Part shown: piece by piece, positions 23,135-33,679 of the stretch
Numbering within the stretch: position 1 is the stretch's first letter
How the letters are laid out: each line of letters starts with the position of its first letter
DNA from: Pempheris klunzingeri
Taxonomy: Eukaryota; Chordata; Actinopteri; Acropomatiformes; Pempheridae
Direction of reading: 5' to 3'
DNA: 64,000 bases
NCBI RefSeq assembly: GCF_042242105.1
Contig: NC_092020.1
Coordinates: 13,457,288-13,521,287, forward strand
The notes under the pieces: model-generated
What the model was told of the DNA's origin: nothing
The model's database searches: none
What the model saw: the letters and a program-made list of their open reading frames with translations, nothing else
Position numbers and translations under genes: made by a program

Positions 23135-25519
23135 ATGAATCGGCAAGTACTGCTGTTTATCTCTCTCCTTTCCCTCGACTCAGTGATCGGGCAGGTCAGC
23201 TACTCCATTCCCGAGGAAATGGCGAAAGGCTCTTTAGTGGGCAATGTAGCACAAGACTTGGGTTTAGAAATAAAACGTTTGCTATCAGGTAAAGCTAAGA
23301 TCTATACTAGAAACAGCGACGAGTACATCGAGCTGAACAGAGAGAGGGGAGTCCTCCTCGTCAAAGAGAGAATCGACAGAGAGGTACTGTGCACAGAGAC
23401 GGCGCTTTGCGCTTTACATTTTCAGATCATTTTGGAGAATCCTATGGAATTTTACAGCGTTACTGTCCAGATCACAGATATCAATGATAATGCACCAGCC
23501 TTTGAAAAAGGTGAAATTAAGTTTAGAATAAGTGAGTCAGCGGTGATCGGGGCGAAATTTGTCCTTGAAAGGGCTGTGGATCTTGATGTTGGAATTAATG
23601 GCGTTCAAAAGTACGAATTAAAACCAACAGAAAATTTTGCTCTGAAACTAGATAATAACCCTGACGGGAATAAAAATGTTGAGATGTTGCTACAGAAGCC
23701 TTTAGACAGAGAGAAACAAGAGCAGATCTCTCTCGTGTTAACTGCTGTAGATGGAGGAGAGCCGCAGATGTCAGGAACAATGCTGATTGTCATCACAGTT
23801 TTAGACGCTAATGATAATGCCCCCGTTTTTACACAGCCCACATACAAGGCTACAGTTACTGAGAACTCACCTAAAGGCACAGTTGTTGCCACAGTTTCAG
23901 CTGCAGATGCAGATCAAGGCTCAAACGGTAAAATAACTTATTCAATCACAAATACATTAGGAAATGTAAGGAAGATGTTTGAGGTAAATGAAGGAAATGG
24001 CGAAGTGTCCTTAATTGGTAACATTGACTTCGAAAAGTCAAGACACTTTCAAATAAATTTACTTGCAAGTGACGATGGAGGACTCACAGACTCTTGTAAG
24101 TTAATGGTAGATGTTCAAGATGTTAATGACAACAAGCCTGAAATTAATATAATGTCGAAGTCAAACGTGATATCAGAGGATGCCAAAATGAATACGGTCG
24201 TTACAATGATAAACATTGAGGACCAAGATTCAGCAGAAAACGGAAAGGTGCAATGTTTTATTAGCGAAAATGTGCCTTTCAATTTGAAATCATCAACAAA
24301 TAATTTCTATAGTTTAGTGACGGACAGTAAATTAGACCGAGAGAGAGCCTCTGAGTATAACATCAGTGTGACCTGCTCTGATGAGGGAGTGCCCTCCCTC
24401 TCCAGCAGCGTCACTCTCACCTTACAGATCTCTGATGTGAATGACAACGAGCCTGTTTTTGAGAGGAGCTCATATGAGGCCTACATAGTAGAAAACAACA
24501 CACCAGGCCTCTCTATATTCACAGTGAAAGCCAGAGACGCTGACTGGAAGCAGAATGCGCGTGTTTCTTACCTCCTGGAGGACTCCTCTGTTAACGGAGT
24601 GCCAGTCTCCTCATATGTGTCCGTCAGTGCTGATAGTGGAGTCATCCATGCAGTGCGCTCTTTTGACTACGAGCAGATCAAAGACTTCCAGTTCCGCGTC
24701 AAGGCGCAGGATGGAGGCTCCCCTCCACTCAGTAGTAATGTGACCGTGAAAATACTGATCCAGGACCAGAACGACAACCCCCCTCAGGTTCTGTACCCAG
24801 TCCAGACTGGAGGCTCTCTGGTGGATGAGATGGTGCCTCGTTCAGCAGATGTGGGCTACCTGGTGACTAAAGTGGTGGCTGTGGATGTGGACTCTGGACA
24901 GAATGCCTGGCTCTCCTATAAAGTGCAGAAAGCCACAGACAGGGCGCTGTTTGAAGTGGGCTCACAGAACGGAGAAATCAGAACTATCCGCCAAGTGACT
25001 GATAAAGATGCTGTGAGACAAAGACTGACTGTGATAGTGGAGGACAACGGGCAGCCCTCTCGTTCAGCTACAGTCATTGTTAACGTGGCGGTGGCGGACA
25101 GCTTCCCTGAAGTGCTGTCGGAGTTCACTGACTTTACTCACGACAAGGAGTACAACGACAACCTGACTTTTTACTTAGTGTTGGCTCTGGCTGTAGTTTC
25201 CTTCCTCTTCATCACGTGTGTGGTGGTTATTATCTCAGTGAAAATCTACAGATGGAGACAGTCTCGCATCCTGTATCACTCCAACCTGCCTGTGATTCCA
25301 TATTATCCGCCACGTTACTCAGACACTTTGGGGACAGGGACTCTCCAACACGTGTACAACTACGAGGTGTGCAGGACGACTGACTCCAGAAAGAGTGACT
25401 GTAAGTTCGGCAGAGCTGGTAGTCAGAACGTGCTGATAATGGAGCCCAGTTCAACAGGGACGATGCAGCGGATACAGAGTGAGAAGAACATCCTGGATGA
25501 ACCAGACTCTCCTCTAGAG
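23135..25519 (+). CDS. pcdhg: V8: gamma-type protocadherin variable exon (QVSYS family; V8/V12/V13 group)
   Basis: 795 codons; a good reference for the family. Approximate residues: signal peptide 1-19, EC1 20-121 (CTETALC loop at 86-92), EC2 122-230, EC3 231-334, EC4 335-440, EC5 441-550, EC6 551-665, membrane span 678-702, cytoplasmic stub 703-795. Calcium motifs are DRE (81-83, 191-193, 401-403), linkers DINDNAP, DANDNAP, DVNDNKP, DVNDNEP and DQNDNPP. N-glycosylation sequons include NIS (409) and NNT (454). The block shared by V7-V18 runs from about 24331 to the donor GAG|GTTAGT. V12 differs by only about a dozen residues. The role is homophilic neuronal adhesion and cell identity. Confidence 0.97.
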
Positions 25520-25666
25520 GTTAGTTTTCAATTAATAATGTTGAACTAATTTGATATCCGCATTTTATATGCGGCCACAGAGTTGTTCAGTGTTGGGCAG
25601 CAGCGCATTTTAGCAAAAGTTCTCTATTTTATTGTATGTGAACTTATTATCCAGTTCTTTTCCAAG

Positions 25667-25687
25667 TTCAGCACCACGGACAGCGCC
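25667..25687 (+). promoter_or_regulatory. RE1/NRSE site after V8, exact consensus
   Basis: TTCAGCACC, AC, GGACAGCGCC: matches the classic 21-base NRSE at every position. It is 148 bases after the V8 donor. Confidence 0.92.
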
Positions 25688-26490
25688 TCAGTGTCATCAC
25701 TTCTTGTGGTTTGAAGATTTGCCATGTGTTGCATTTAAGAAAGTCCATCCAGCATTTGAGATTTTAAATCATTTACCTAACAGTGCAATATCAATTCATG
25801 ATATGAGCGTAATCTTATCTTTCCTTTTCTCCAGTGTCAGGGTAGTTGTACAATTATGTTTTTTTTTCATACGTTAAAATACTTTGTTCATCTTAAAGCT
25901 TTTCTTGAATATGCAAACATGCATTATTAAATCTTACACAGTACATCTAACACTTTTTTACTTCTTTCATGTCTTTGGCATCAGTTTACTTCATGTTGTT
26001 GGACAACAAAATCTTTGTTATTATATGAAATAATCAGAGGCGCTATGATGCACAGTTTTCATATGTCTTTTGAAAAATTAAGGTCTCTCTTTCCAGGTCC
26101 TGATATTCTAAGACAAGAATGTGCTGGGCTTATACTCATGGATAGTTTGCTTGCAGAAATTCATATCCAGCTGCAGTGGGATGACTTTAGTTGACTTAGT
26201 AGTAAGTGATTCAATGCTACAAACATGAATTATGAACATAATTTGATTTATTATCTTTAAATTCAGATTCTGTGATTTAAACCTTGAATGCATAGGTATT
26301 TTGCAGTTGGCAGCATCGGATTTACAATATATGTCGGTCAAAACCTTTGTATTTTTGAGGCTGACTTGCCATTTACAAGTTAATGAGTAATACTTGTAAA
26401 GAAAGAGCTCGGTATTGTGATTTCTGCGGGTTTGAAGTCATAGAAACAGCCTGTGAAGTGACGTGTTATCCCAACATTACAAAAATACTG

Positions 26491-26506
26491 GAGAGAGAGA
26501 GAGAGA
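26491..26506. repeat. (GA)8 microsatellite
   Basis: Uninterrupted GA dinucleotides in non-coding DNA. Confidence 0.85.
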
Positions 26507-26786
26507 TTCATGAAAACATTGTTTTTCCTACTTCGAGTCTATGCTTTCCCTAATCACTGTTTGCTATTCACAAAAGCAACGTTTTCAACGTAGTTTGTTT
26601 TAATGACACGCTCTTTTAGGTGCAGTTATATACCAAGGAAACGTAAAAAGAATATATTTTCATAATAATAGGCTATTTGTTTTTAAATGGACAAAACTGA
26701 CTAACCTGACCATAGTACCTGACCATAACCTGGAGAAACAATGAATCATTTTCCATCATCTGTAGTATTCTGTAGTTCAGCTTGGT

Positions 26787-26812
26787 GAACTCTTAGGGCC
26801 GCTGTTGGCCAG
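26787..26812 (+). promoter_or_regulatory. CSE of the V9 promoter, with CCTCCC block
   Basis: Core ACTCTTAGGGCCGCTGTTG, then GGCCAG. AGCAGTACCTCCCCCATC follows at 26839-26856. Confidence 0.9.
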
Positions 26813-27082
26813 TCTGTGTTAGTTAAGGAGATGAAATCAGCAGTACCTCCCCCATCATTTCATACTGAGAACGAGAGAAAGGCACAAGGAACAGTGCAGA
26901 ATAAAATACCCGAGCTGTAAACGTCGATTTGGAAGGATACTGTACTTTTGTTCTTGTAATTTACGACCCGACTCCGTGATTTTATGACAAACTGGTGTGT
27001 TCAAAGGATTGCCTCTGGAAAAAAAGGCGTTTTTACAGGAATGATACACGTTTCATTTTACAAGAACACGACGGACAGAACA

Positions 27083-29467
27083 ATGAGACGGCAAGTGCTC
27101 CTGTTTATCTCGATTCTCTCTCTCAGTTCAGCCATTGGGCAGGTCAGCTACTCCATCCCAGAGGAAATGCCAAAAGGCTCTTTCGTGGGAGATATTGTGC
27201 AAGATTTGGGTTTGGATGTGAAAAGACTGAAATCAGGAAAGGCGCGCATTTATACGGGAGATAGCGCAGAGTACATCGAGTTAAATTCAGAAAGGGGAGT
27301 CCTTCTCGTCAAAGACAGAATAGACAGAGAGGTGGTTTGCGCTCAGACGTCGCCCTGCGCTTTGCATTTCCAGGTTATTTTGGAGAATCCAATGGAATTT
27401 TATAGCATTACTGTCGAGGTTACAGATATCAACGACAACGCCCCGATTTTTAAAAGAGGTGAAATGAAATTCAGGATAAGTGAGTCAGCTATCACAGGAG
27501 CAGTGTTCTTATTGCAACAAGCAATAGATCTGGATGTCGGTGAGAATGGCCTTCAAAGTTATTTGTTAAAGCCAACCGATAATTTTGTTTTGAGACTGCA
27601 AAATCAAGCAGATGGAAGCAAGATGGTAGAAATGGTTTTACAGAAACCATTAGATCGTGAAAAACAGGATCATTTGTCGCTTGTTTTGACTGCAGTAGAC
27701 GGTGGTGAGCCGCAGCTTTCCGGAACTGTTCAGATACACATTAATGTACTAGACAGTAATGATAATGCTCCGGTTTTTACCCAGAAAATATATAAGTCAT
27801 CTTTAAGGGAAAACTCGCCCGCAGGGACGCAAGTAATGATTGTAAGTGCTTCTGATTCAGATGAAGGATCTAATGGAAAGATATCTTATTCTATACTAAA
27901 TCTACTCGACAACGTGTCGGAATTATTTGAGATAAACAGAGAGACCGGGGAGGTTACTTTGATCGGTAATACTGACTTTGAAAAAAAGCGACAATATCAA
28001 ATACATGTCCAGGCCAGTGATGAAGGAGGACTAACAGACTCATGTAAAATTATAGTGGAAATAACTGACACAAATGATAATATACCTGTTATAAATGTCA
28101 TGTCAAAGTCCAGTGCAATAAAAGAGGACATTCAGCCTGGTACTGTTGTGACCATGATAAATATTCAAGATCCAGACTCAGGAGAAAATGGAAAAGTACA
28201 ATGTTTCATTAACGAAAACATTCCATTCTCAATTTCTTCAACGTCAAATAATTTCTTCAGTTTAACAACAGACAGTGAATTAGACCGAGAGAGAGCCTCT
28301 GAGTATAACATCAGTGTGACCTGCTCTGATGAGGGAGTGCCCTCCCTCTCCAGCAGCGTCACTCTCACCTTACAGATCTCTGATGTGAATGACAACGAGC
28401 CTGTTTTTGAGAGGAGCTCATATGAGGCCTACATAGTAGAAAACAACACACCAGGCCTCTCTATATTCACAGTGAAAGCCAGAGACGCTGACTGGAAGCA
28501 GAACGCGCGTGTTTCTTACCTCCTGGAGGACTCCTCTGTTAACGGAGTGCCAGTCTCCTCATATGTGTCCGTCAGTGCTGATAGTGGAGTCATCCATGCA
28601 GTGCGCTCTTTTGACTACGAGCAGATCAAAGACTTCCAGTTCCGCGTCAAGGCGCAGGATGGAGGCTCCCCTCCACTCAGTAGTAATGTGACAGTGAAAA
28701 TACTGATCCAGGACCAGAACGACAACCCCCCTCAGGTTCTGTACCCAGTCCAGACTGGAGGCTCTCTGGTGGATGAGATGGTGCCTCGTTCAGCAGATGT
28801 GGGCTACCTGGTGACTAAAGTGGTGGCTGTTGATGTGGACTCTGGACAGAATGCCTGGCTCTCCTATAAAGTGCAGAAAGCCACAGACAGGGCGCTGTTT
28901 GAAGTGGGCTCACAGAACGGAGAAATCAGAACTATCCGCCAAGTGACTGATAAAGATGCTGTGAGACAAAGACTGACTGTGATAGTGGAGGACAACGGGC
29001 AGCCCTCTCGTTCAGCTACAGTCATTGTTAACGTGGCGGTGGCGGACAGCTTCCCTGAAGTGCTGTCGGAGTTCACTGACTTTACTCACGACAAGGAGTA
29101 CAACGACAACCTGACTTTTTACTTAGTGTTGGCTCTGGCTGTAGTTTCCTTCCTCTTCATCACGTGTGTGGTGGTTATTATCTCAGTGAAAATCTACAGA
29201 TGGAGACAGTCTCGCATCCTGTATCACTCCAACCTGCCCGTGATTCCATATTATCCACCACGTTACTCAGACACTTTGGGGACAGGGACTCTCCAACACG
29301 TGTACAACTACGAGGTGTGCAGGACGACTGACTCCAGAAAGAGTGACTGTAAGTTCGGCAGAGCTGGTAGTCAGAACGTGCTGATAATGGAGCCCAGTTC
29401 AACAGGGACGATGCAGCGGATACAGAGTGAGAAGAACATCCTGGATGAACCAGACTCTCCTTTAGAG
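27083..29467 (+). CDS. pcdhg: V9: gamma-type protocadherin variable exon (QVSYS family)
   Basis: 795 codons from the conserved MRRQVLLFIS start (GACAGAACAATG). Starting at 26984 would add 33 residues with no signal-peptide character, so I prefer 27083. The EC1 loop is CAQTSPC. EC1-EC3 are distinct from neighbours (EEMPKGSFVGDIVQDLG at the N-terminus). EC4-EC6 and the tail are the shared block from about 28280. Linkers are DINDNAP, DSNDNAP, DTNDNIP, DVNDNEP and DQNDNPP. Donor GAG|GTTAGA. It shares the TTTAGAG codon choice before the donor with V3, V11 and V12. Confidence 0.96.
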
Positions 29468-30156
29468 GTTAGAATTAAACATTTTTTACAGTGAATTTTT
29501 CATTCAATGCAACACGTTTTTGTTTTTTTTCTCTTTAAAAAAATCAATACAAAGATTTGCATTATATTTGGAATGTTTAGTCTATATATCTCTTTATAGC
29601 CTTTATGTCACCCAGTGCGTGCATGCGTGCGTCCGTGTGTGAGGGTGCTTCTCCAGAAACAAGACTAGAACTATATGTGATAAGTATTTTCACGAGCGTC
29701 ATGAAAACTCCAATACTAATGTCTGATTCAGGGTGGTGTGCCTTCACAGTTAAAGTCAATTCCTCAACATTGGCTTAAGAGTGAAGTAGCTGACATCTAC
29801 CTGGTCTCTCTACCAACTCGTAGGCTTAAATGGTTATTATCTTTGCACGGATGTGTGTAGTACATTAGAGTGAACTCTTAGAGACGCTGTTGGCCAGTGT
29901 GTGATAAGTGTAGGGCAGGTTTCAGCAGTACCTCCCCCATCGCCGTTTTGTTTCTTAAATCAGAGGAAAACAGACACACAGTGCGACTGTTACGGACTAA
30001 GAGAGCAGCCATCACCAACGCGGACAGCTGCAGTTAACTGTTATTCAGTGACTACCTCAGTTCGTTGTATATACCGAGGAAATACGTCGGATTTTTCCCC
30101 CAATGGAAATAGGACTCTGGCGGGATTTGTGCTGCATGAAAATGCCGGACAGAACA
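29468..30156. other. V9-V10 interval: V10 promoter, no clear RE1
   Basis: The V10 CSE and CCTCCC block are present. I could not find a convincing RE1 on either strand. In-frame ATG at 30103 precedes the conserved start. Confidence 0.7.
29872..29897 (+). promoter_or_regulatory. CSE of the V10 promoter, with CCTCCC block
   Basis: Core ACTCTTAGAGACGCTGTTG. AGCAGTACCTCCCCCATC at 29924-29941. Confidence 0.88.
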
Positions 30157-32541
30157 ATGAGGCGGCAAGTGCTGTTGTTTATCTCAGTCCTCTCTCTCAC
30201 GTCGGTGGTCGGGCAGGTCAGCTACTCCATTCCCGAGGAAATGGCAAAAGGGTCATTGATTGGTAACATTGCTCAGGATTTAGGGTTGGACAGAAAAAGA
30301 CTGACAACAGGCAAAGCTCGGATATTTACAGGAGACAGCGCAGAGTACATCGAGCTGAACAGAGAACGAGGAGTCCTCCTAATCAAAGAGAAAATAGACA
30401 GAGAGGCGCTCTGTGGACAGACGACGCCCTGCGCTTTGCATTTTCAGATTATTTTAGAAAACCCCATGGAATTTTACACCGTTGTTGTCGAAATCACAGA
30501 TATAAATGACAACACTCCGATATTTGAAAAATCTGACATGAGATTCAAAATAAGCGAATCTGCTGTAATAGGAGCTAAATTCTTGTTAGAGAGAGCAATA
30601 GATCCCGATGTTGGCCTGAATAGCCTGCAGAGTTATGTTTTGACGAAAACCGAAAATTTTGTACTGAAATTAAAAGATCAGCCGGACGGAGAAAAGATAG
30701 TTGAAATGGTTTTACAAAAACCCCTTGACAGAGAAAAACAAGAGGAGATATCTCTAGTGTTGACTGCTGTGGACGGAGGGGAACCAAACCTATCTGGCAC
30801 TGCACAGATACACGTTACAGTGCTTGATATCAATGACAATGCACCTGTTTTTACCAAGACGGTTTATAAAGCTACAATACCTGAAAACGCCGCAAGAGGT
30901 ACGGTGATAACCAAGGTCAGTGCCTCAGATGCTGATAAAGGACCAAATTCCAACATAGTGTATTCGATATCCAACACGATTGCAGACGTGCGAGACATGT
31001 TTGAAATTGATGAATTAAATGGGGATTTGATCTTGAAAAGTAGTGTAGATTATGAAAAGGCACGTTACTATCAAATACATGTGCAAGCCAGTGATGAAGG
31101 AGGACTGACAGACTCATGTAAGATTACGGTTGAAGTGATTGACATTAATGATAACAAGCCAGTTATTACCATAATGTCACAGACTAATGTCATCCCAGAG
31201 GACTCTAAACCAGGAACAGTTGTGACTATGGTAAATGTTCAGGACTTAGACTCTGGAGATAATGGTAGGGTTCACTGCTCAATTAATGAACATATTCCTT
31301 TTACATTAAAGCCAACATCAAGCATTTTTTTTAACCTAGTGACAGACAGTGATTTAGACCGAGAGAGAGCCTCTGAGTATAACATCAGTGTGACCTGCTC
31401 TGATGAGGGAGTGCCCTCCCTCTCCAGCAGCGTCACTCTCACCTTACAGATCTCTGATGTGAATGACAACGAGCCTGTTTTTGAGAGGAGCTCATATGAG
31501 GCCTACATAGTAGAAAACAACACACCAGGCCTCTCTATATTCACAGTGAAAGCCAGAGACGCTGACTGGAAGCAGAACGCGCGTGTTTCTTACCTCCTGG
31601 AGGACTCCTCTGTTAACGGAGTGCCAGTCTCCTCATATGTGTCCGTCAGTGCTGATAGTGGAGTCATCCATGCAGTGCGCTCTTTTGACTACGAGCAGAT
31701 CAAAGACTTCCAGTTCCGCGTCAAGGCGCAGGATGGAGGCTCCCCTCCACTCAGTAGTAATGTGACCGTGAAAGTACTGATCCAGGACCAGAACGACAAC
31801 CCCCCTCAGGTTCTGTACCCAGTCCAGACTGGAGGCTCTCTGGTGGATGAGATGGTGCCTCGTTCAGCAGATGTGGGCTACCTGGTGACTAAAGTGGTGG
31901 CTGTGGATGTGGACTCTGGACAGAATGCCTGGCTCTCCTATAAAGTGCAGAAAGCCACAGACAGGGCGCTGTTTGAAGTGGGCTCACAGAACGGAGAAAT
32001 CAGAACTATCCGCCAAGTGACTGATAAAGATGCTGTGAGACAAAGACTGACTGTGATAGTGGAGGACAACGGGCAGCCCTCTCGTTCAGCTACAGTCATT
32101 GTTAACGTGGCGGTGGCGGACAGCTTCCCTGAAGTGCTGTCGGAGTTCACTGACTTTACTCACGACAAGGAGTACAACGACAACCTGACTTTTTACTTAG
32201 TGTTGGCTCTGGCTGTAGTTTCCTTCCTCTTCATCACGTGTGTGGTGGTTATTATCTCAGTGAAAATCTACAGATGGAGACAGTCTCGCATCCTGTATCA
32301 CTCCAACCTGCCTGTGATTCCATATTATCCACCACGATACTCAGACACTTTGGGGACAGGGACTCTCCAACACGTGTACAACTACGAGGTGTGCAGGACG
32401 ACTGACTCCAGAAAGAGTGACTGTAAGTTCGGCAGAGCTGGTAGTCAGAACGTGCTGATAATGGAGCCCAGTTCAACAGGGACGATGCAGCGGATACAGA
32501 GTGAGAAGAACATCCTGGATGAACCAGACTCTCCTCTAGAG
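30157..32541 (+). CDS. pcdhg: V10: gamma-type protocadherin variable exon (QVSYS family)
   Basis: 795 codons from MRRQVLLFISVLSL; an ATG at 30103 would add 18 residues. EC1 loop CGQTTPC. EC2 is marked by FKISESAVIGAKFLLERAID and EC3 by YKATIPENAARGTVITKV, both specific to this exon. The shared block starts at about 31354. Linkers are DINDNTP, DINDNAP, DINDNKP, DVNDNEP and DQNDNPP. Donor GAG|GTTAGT; read-through adds about 25 residues rich in hydrophobics. Confidence 0.96.
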
Positions 32542-32661
32542 GTTAGTTTTCCAGATCATACATACTGTCTTTATCCACTGGTCCTGGGCCTATTTTTTTA
32601 CAGCACAGTGGATTAGAGCTTGTTGGATGTAGCCGTGCTCTTAATTGTGCGGTTGTTCTGA

Positions 32662-32682
32662 TTCAGCACCACGGACAGCGCA
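32662..32682 (+). promoter_or_regulatory. RE1/NRSE site after V10, first of two
   Basis: TTCAGCACC, AC, GGACAGCGCA: one mismatch, at the last base. 121 bases after the donor. Confidence 0.9.
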
Positions 32683-33006
32683 CAGAGCAGTCGTGTTAGT
32701 CAAATGCCTTAAGGGAAAGGTTTCCTTCCATAATTTCTCCCTGTGTTTGTTTTTCTCTCTATATCCCTCTTTGTTTCCCCTTTCTCTCTCTTTCCTTCTC
32801 TGTTTGTGTGTGTGGTTGTGTCTATTGCAAGCCTCTCTGTGTTTACTTGTGTATTTGGTATCCATAGAGTCTTCGTAATAGGCGTGTCATTGAATATAAT
32901 GTAGACAAATAGACATTTATATTTATTTAATATACACAATTTACAGGCGCACGCAGAAGCGCAGAGTGGATTCAGGAATTATCACTCCGAATGGTTTATT
33001 CTGTCA

Positions 33007-33027
33007 TGCAGCACCACGGACAGCGCA
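33007..33027 (+). promoter_or_regulatory. RE1/NRSE site after V10, second of two
   Basis: TGCAGCACC, AC, GGACAGCGCA: two mismatches, at the second and last bases. Confidence 0.88.
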
Positions 33028-33396
33028 AGTGATAGCTGTGTCACTGCAATGCTCTAAAACTCAAGTATCATGAAAAATCACCTAGATTTTGTCCATTTTG
33101 TACTCATTCACTCCTTCACATGGTACATGCAGCTACCGGTTTGTCCTTGTAACTGTACACGTGTGTGTTTCTTTGCACTACCTTTGTTGGATGTATTATT
33201 GCTTCATATTGTACTTTATATCATTCGTTGCCTTAGTCATCTGTTTGTCGTGTATCAGTGATGTAGACAGACAGGGATTTTAGTGTTTATATGAGAATTC
33301 AATTAATCAAAATATCTCTTAATAAATCGTTTTATTGTATTTTTTAATTCCTTCATGTTGTTTGCCAATGTAAATCGGCATGTAGTTCAGTCCATT

Positions 33397-33422
33397 GAAC
33401 AGGCAGGGACGCTGTTGGCCAT
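33397..33422 (+). promoter_or_regulatory. CSE of the V11 promoter, with CCTCCC block
   Basis: Core ACAGGCAGGGACGCTGTTG; the left part is diverged but the CGCTGTTGGCCA part is intact. Confidence 0.83.
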
Positions 33423-33679
33423 CGAGTTGCTGAGGAAGCATTTGTTGCAGTACCTCCCCTATATCTGTACATATTGCATTGGCAAAGAGAGGCACAGTTA
33501 ACAGTCGGGATCGCCATGAACAGGATAAGCCAGGACGACACTACTGGGGTTCTTTGTTCCCCATTTTAGGATAAGTGCCTTCTTTGGGATTAAATACGTG
33601 TAACCACAGACCAGAAACAGAACCAGGGGCTAAAAAACAGGATTTTCTGTTTTTTTTCTCAGACGTGTCGACGGGAACG

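Larger units (their letters stand above)
25520..27082. other. V8-V9 interval: perfect RE1, (GA)8, V9 promoter
   Basis: 1.56 kb, AT-rich. It holds the best RE1 in the window (25667-25687), a GA run (26491-26506), the V9 CSE and the 5'UTR. In-frame ATGs at 26984 and 27041 precede the conserved V9 start. No other gene seen. Confidence 0.78.
32542..33679. other. V10-V11 interval: two RE1 sites, V11 promoter and 5'UTR
   Basis: 1.1 kb with two strong RE1s 345 bases apart, then the V11 CSE (33397-33422) and CCTCCC block (33447-33464). T-rich non-coding DNA between. Confidence 0.8.

Noticed and set aside
26984-27082. Upstream in-frame ATGs as the true V9 start (also 30103 for V10, 9361 for V4, 19578 for V7, 59991 for V18)
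   Set aside because: The added residues have no signal-peptide features and are not conserved, whereas the start in the GACAGAACAATG context is repeated across exons. They remain possible alternatives.
29625-29655. Reverse-strand RE1-like pairing after V9
   Set aside because: Both halves carry several mismatches and the region is a GTG-rich repeat, so chance similarity is likely.
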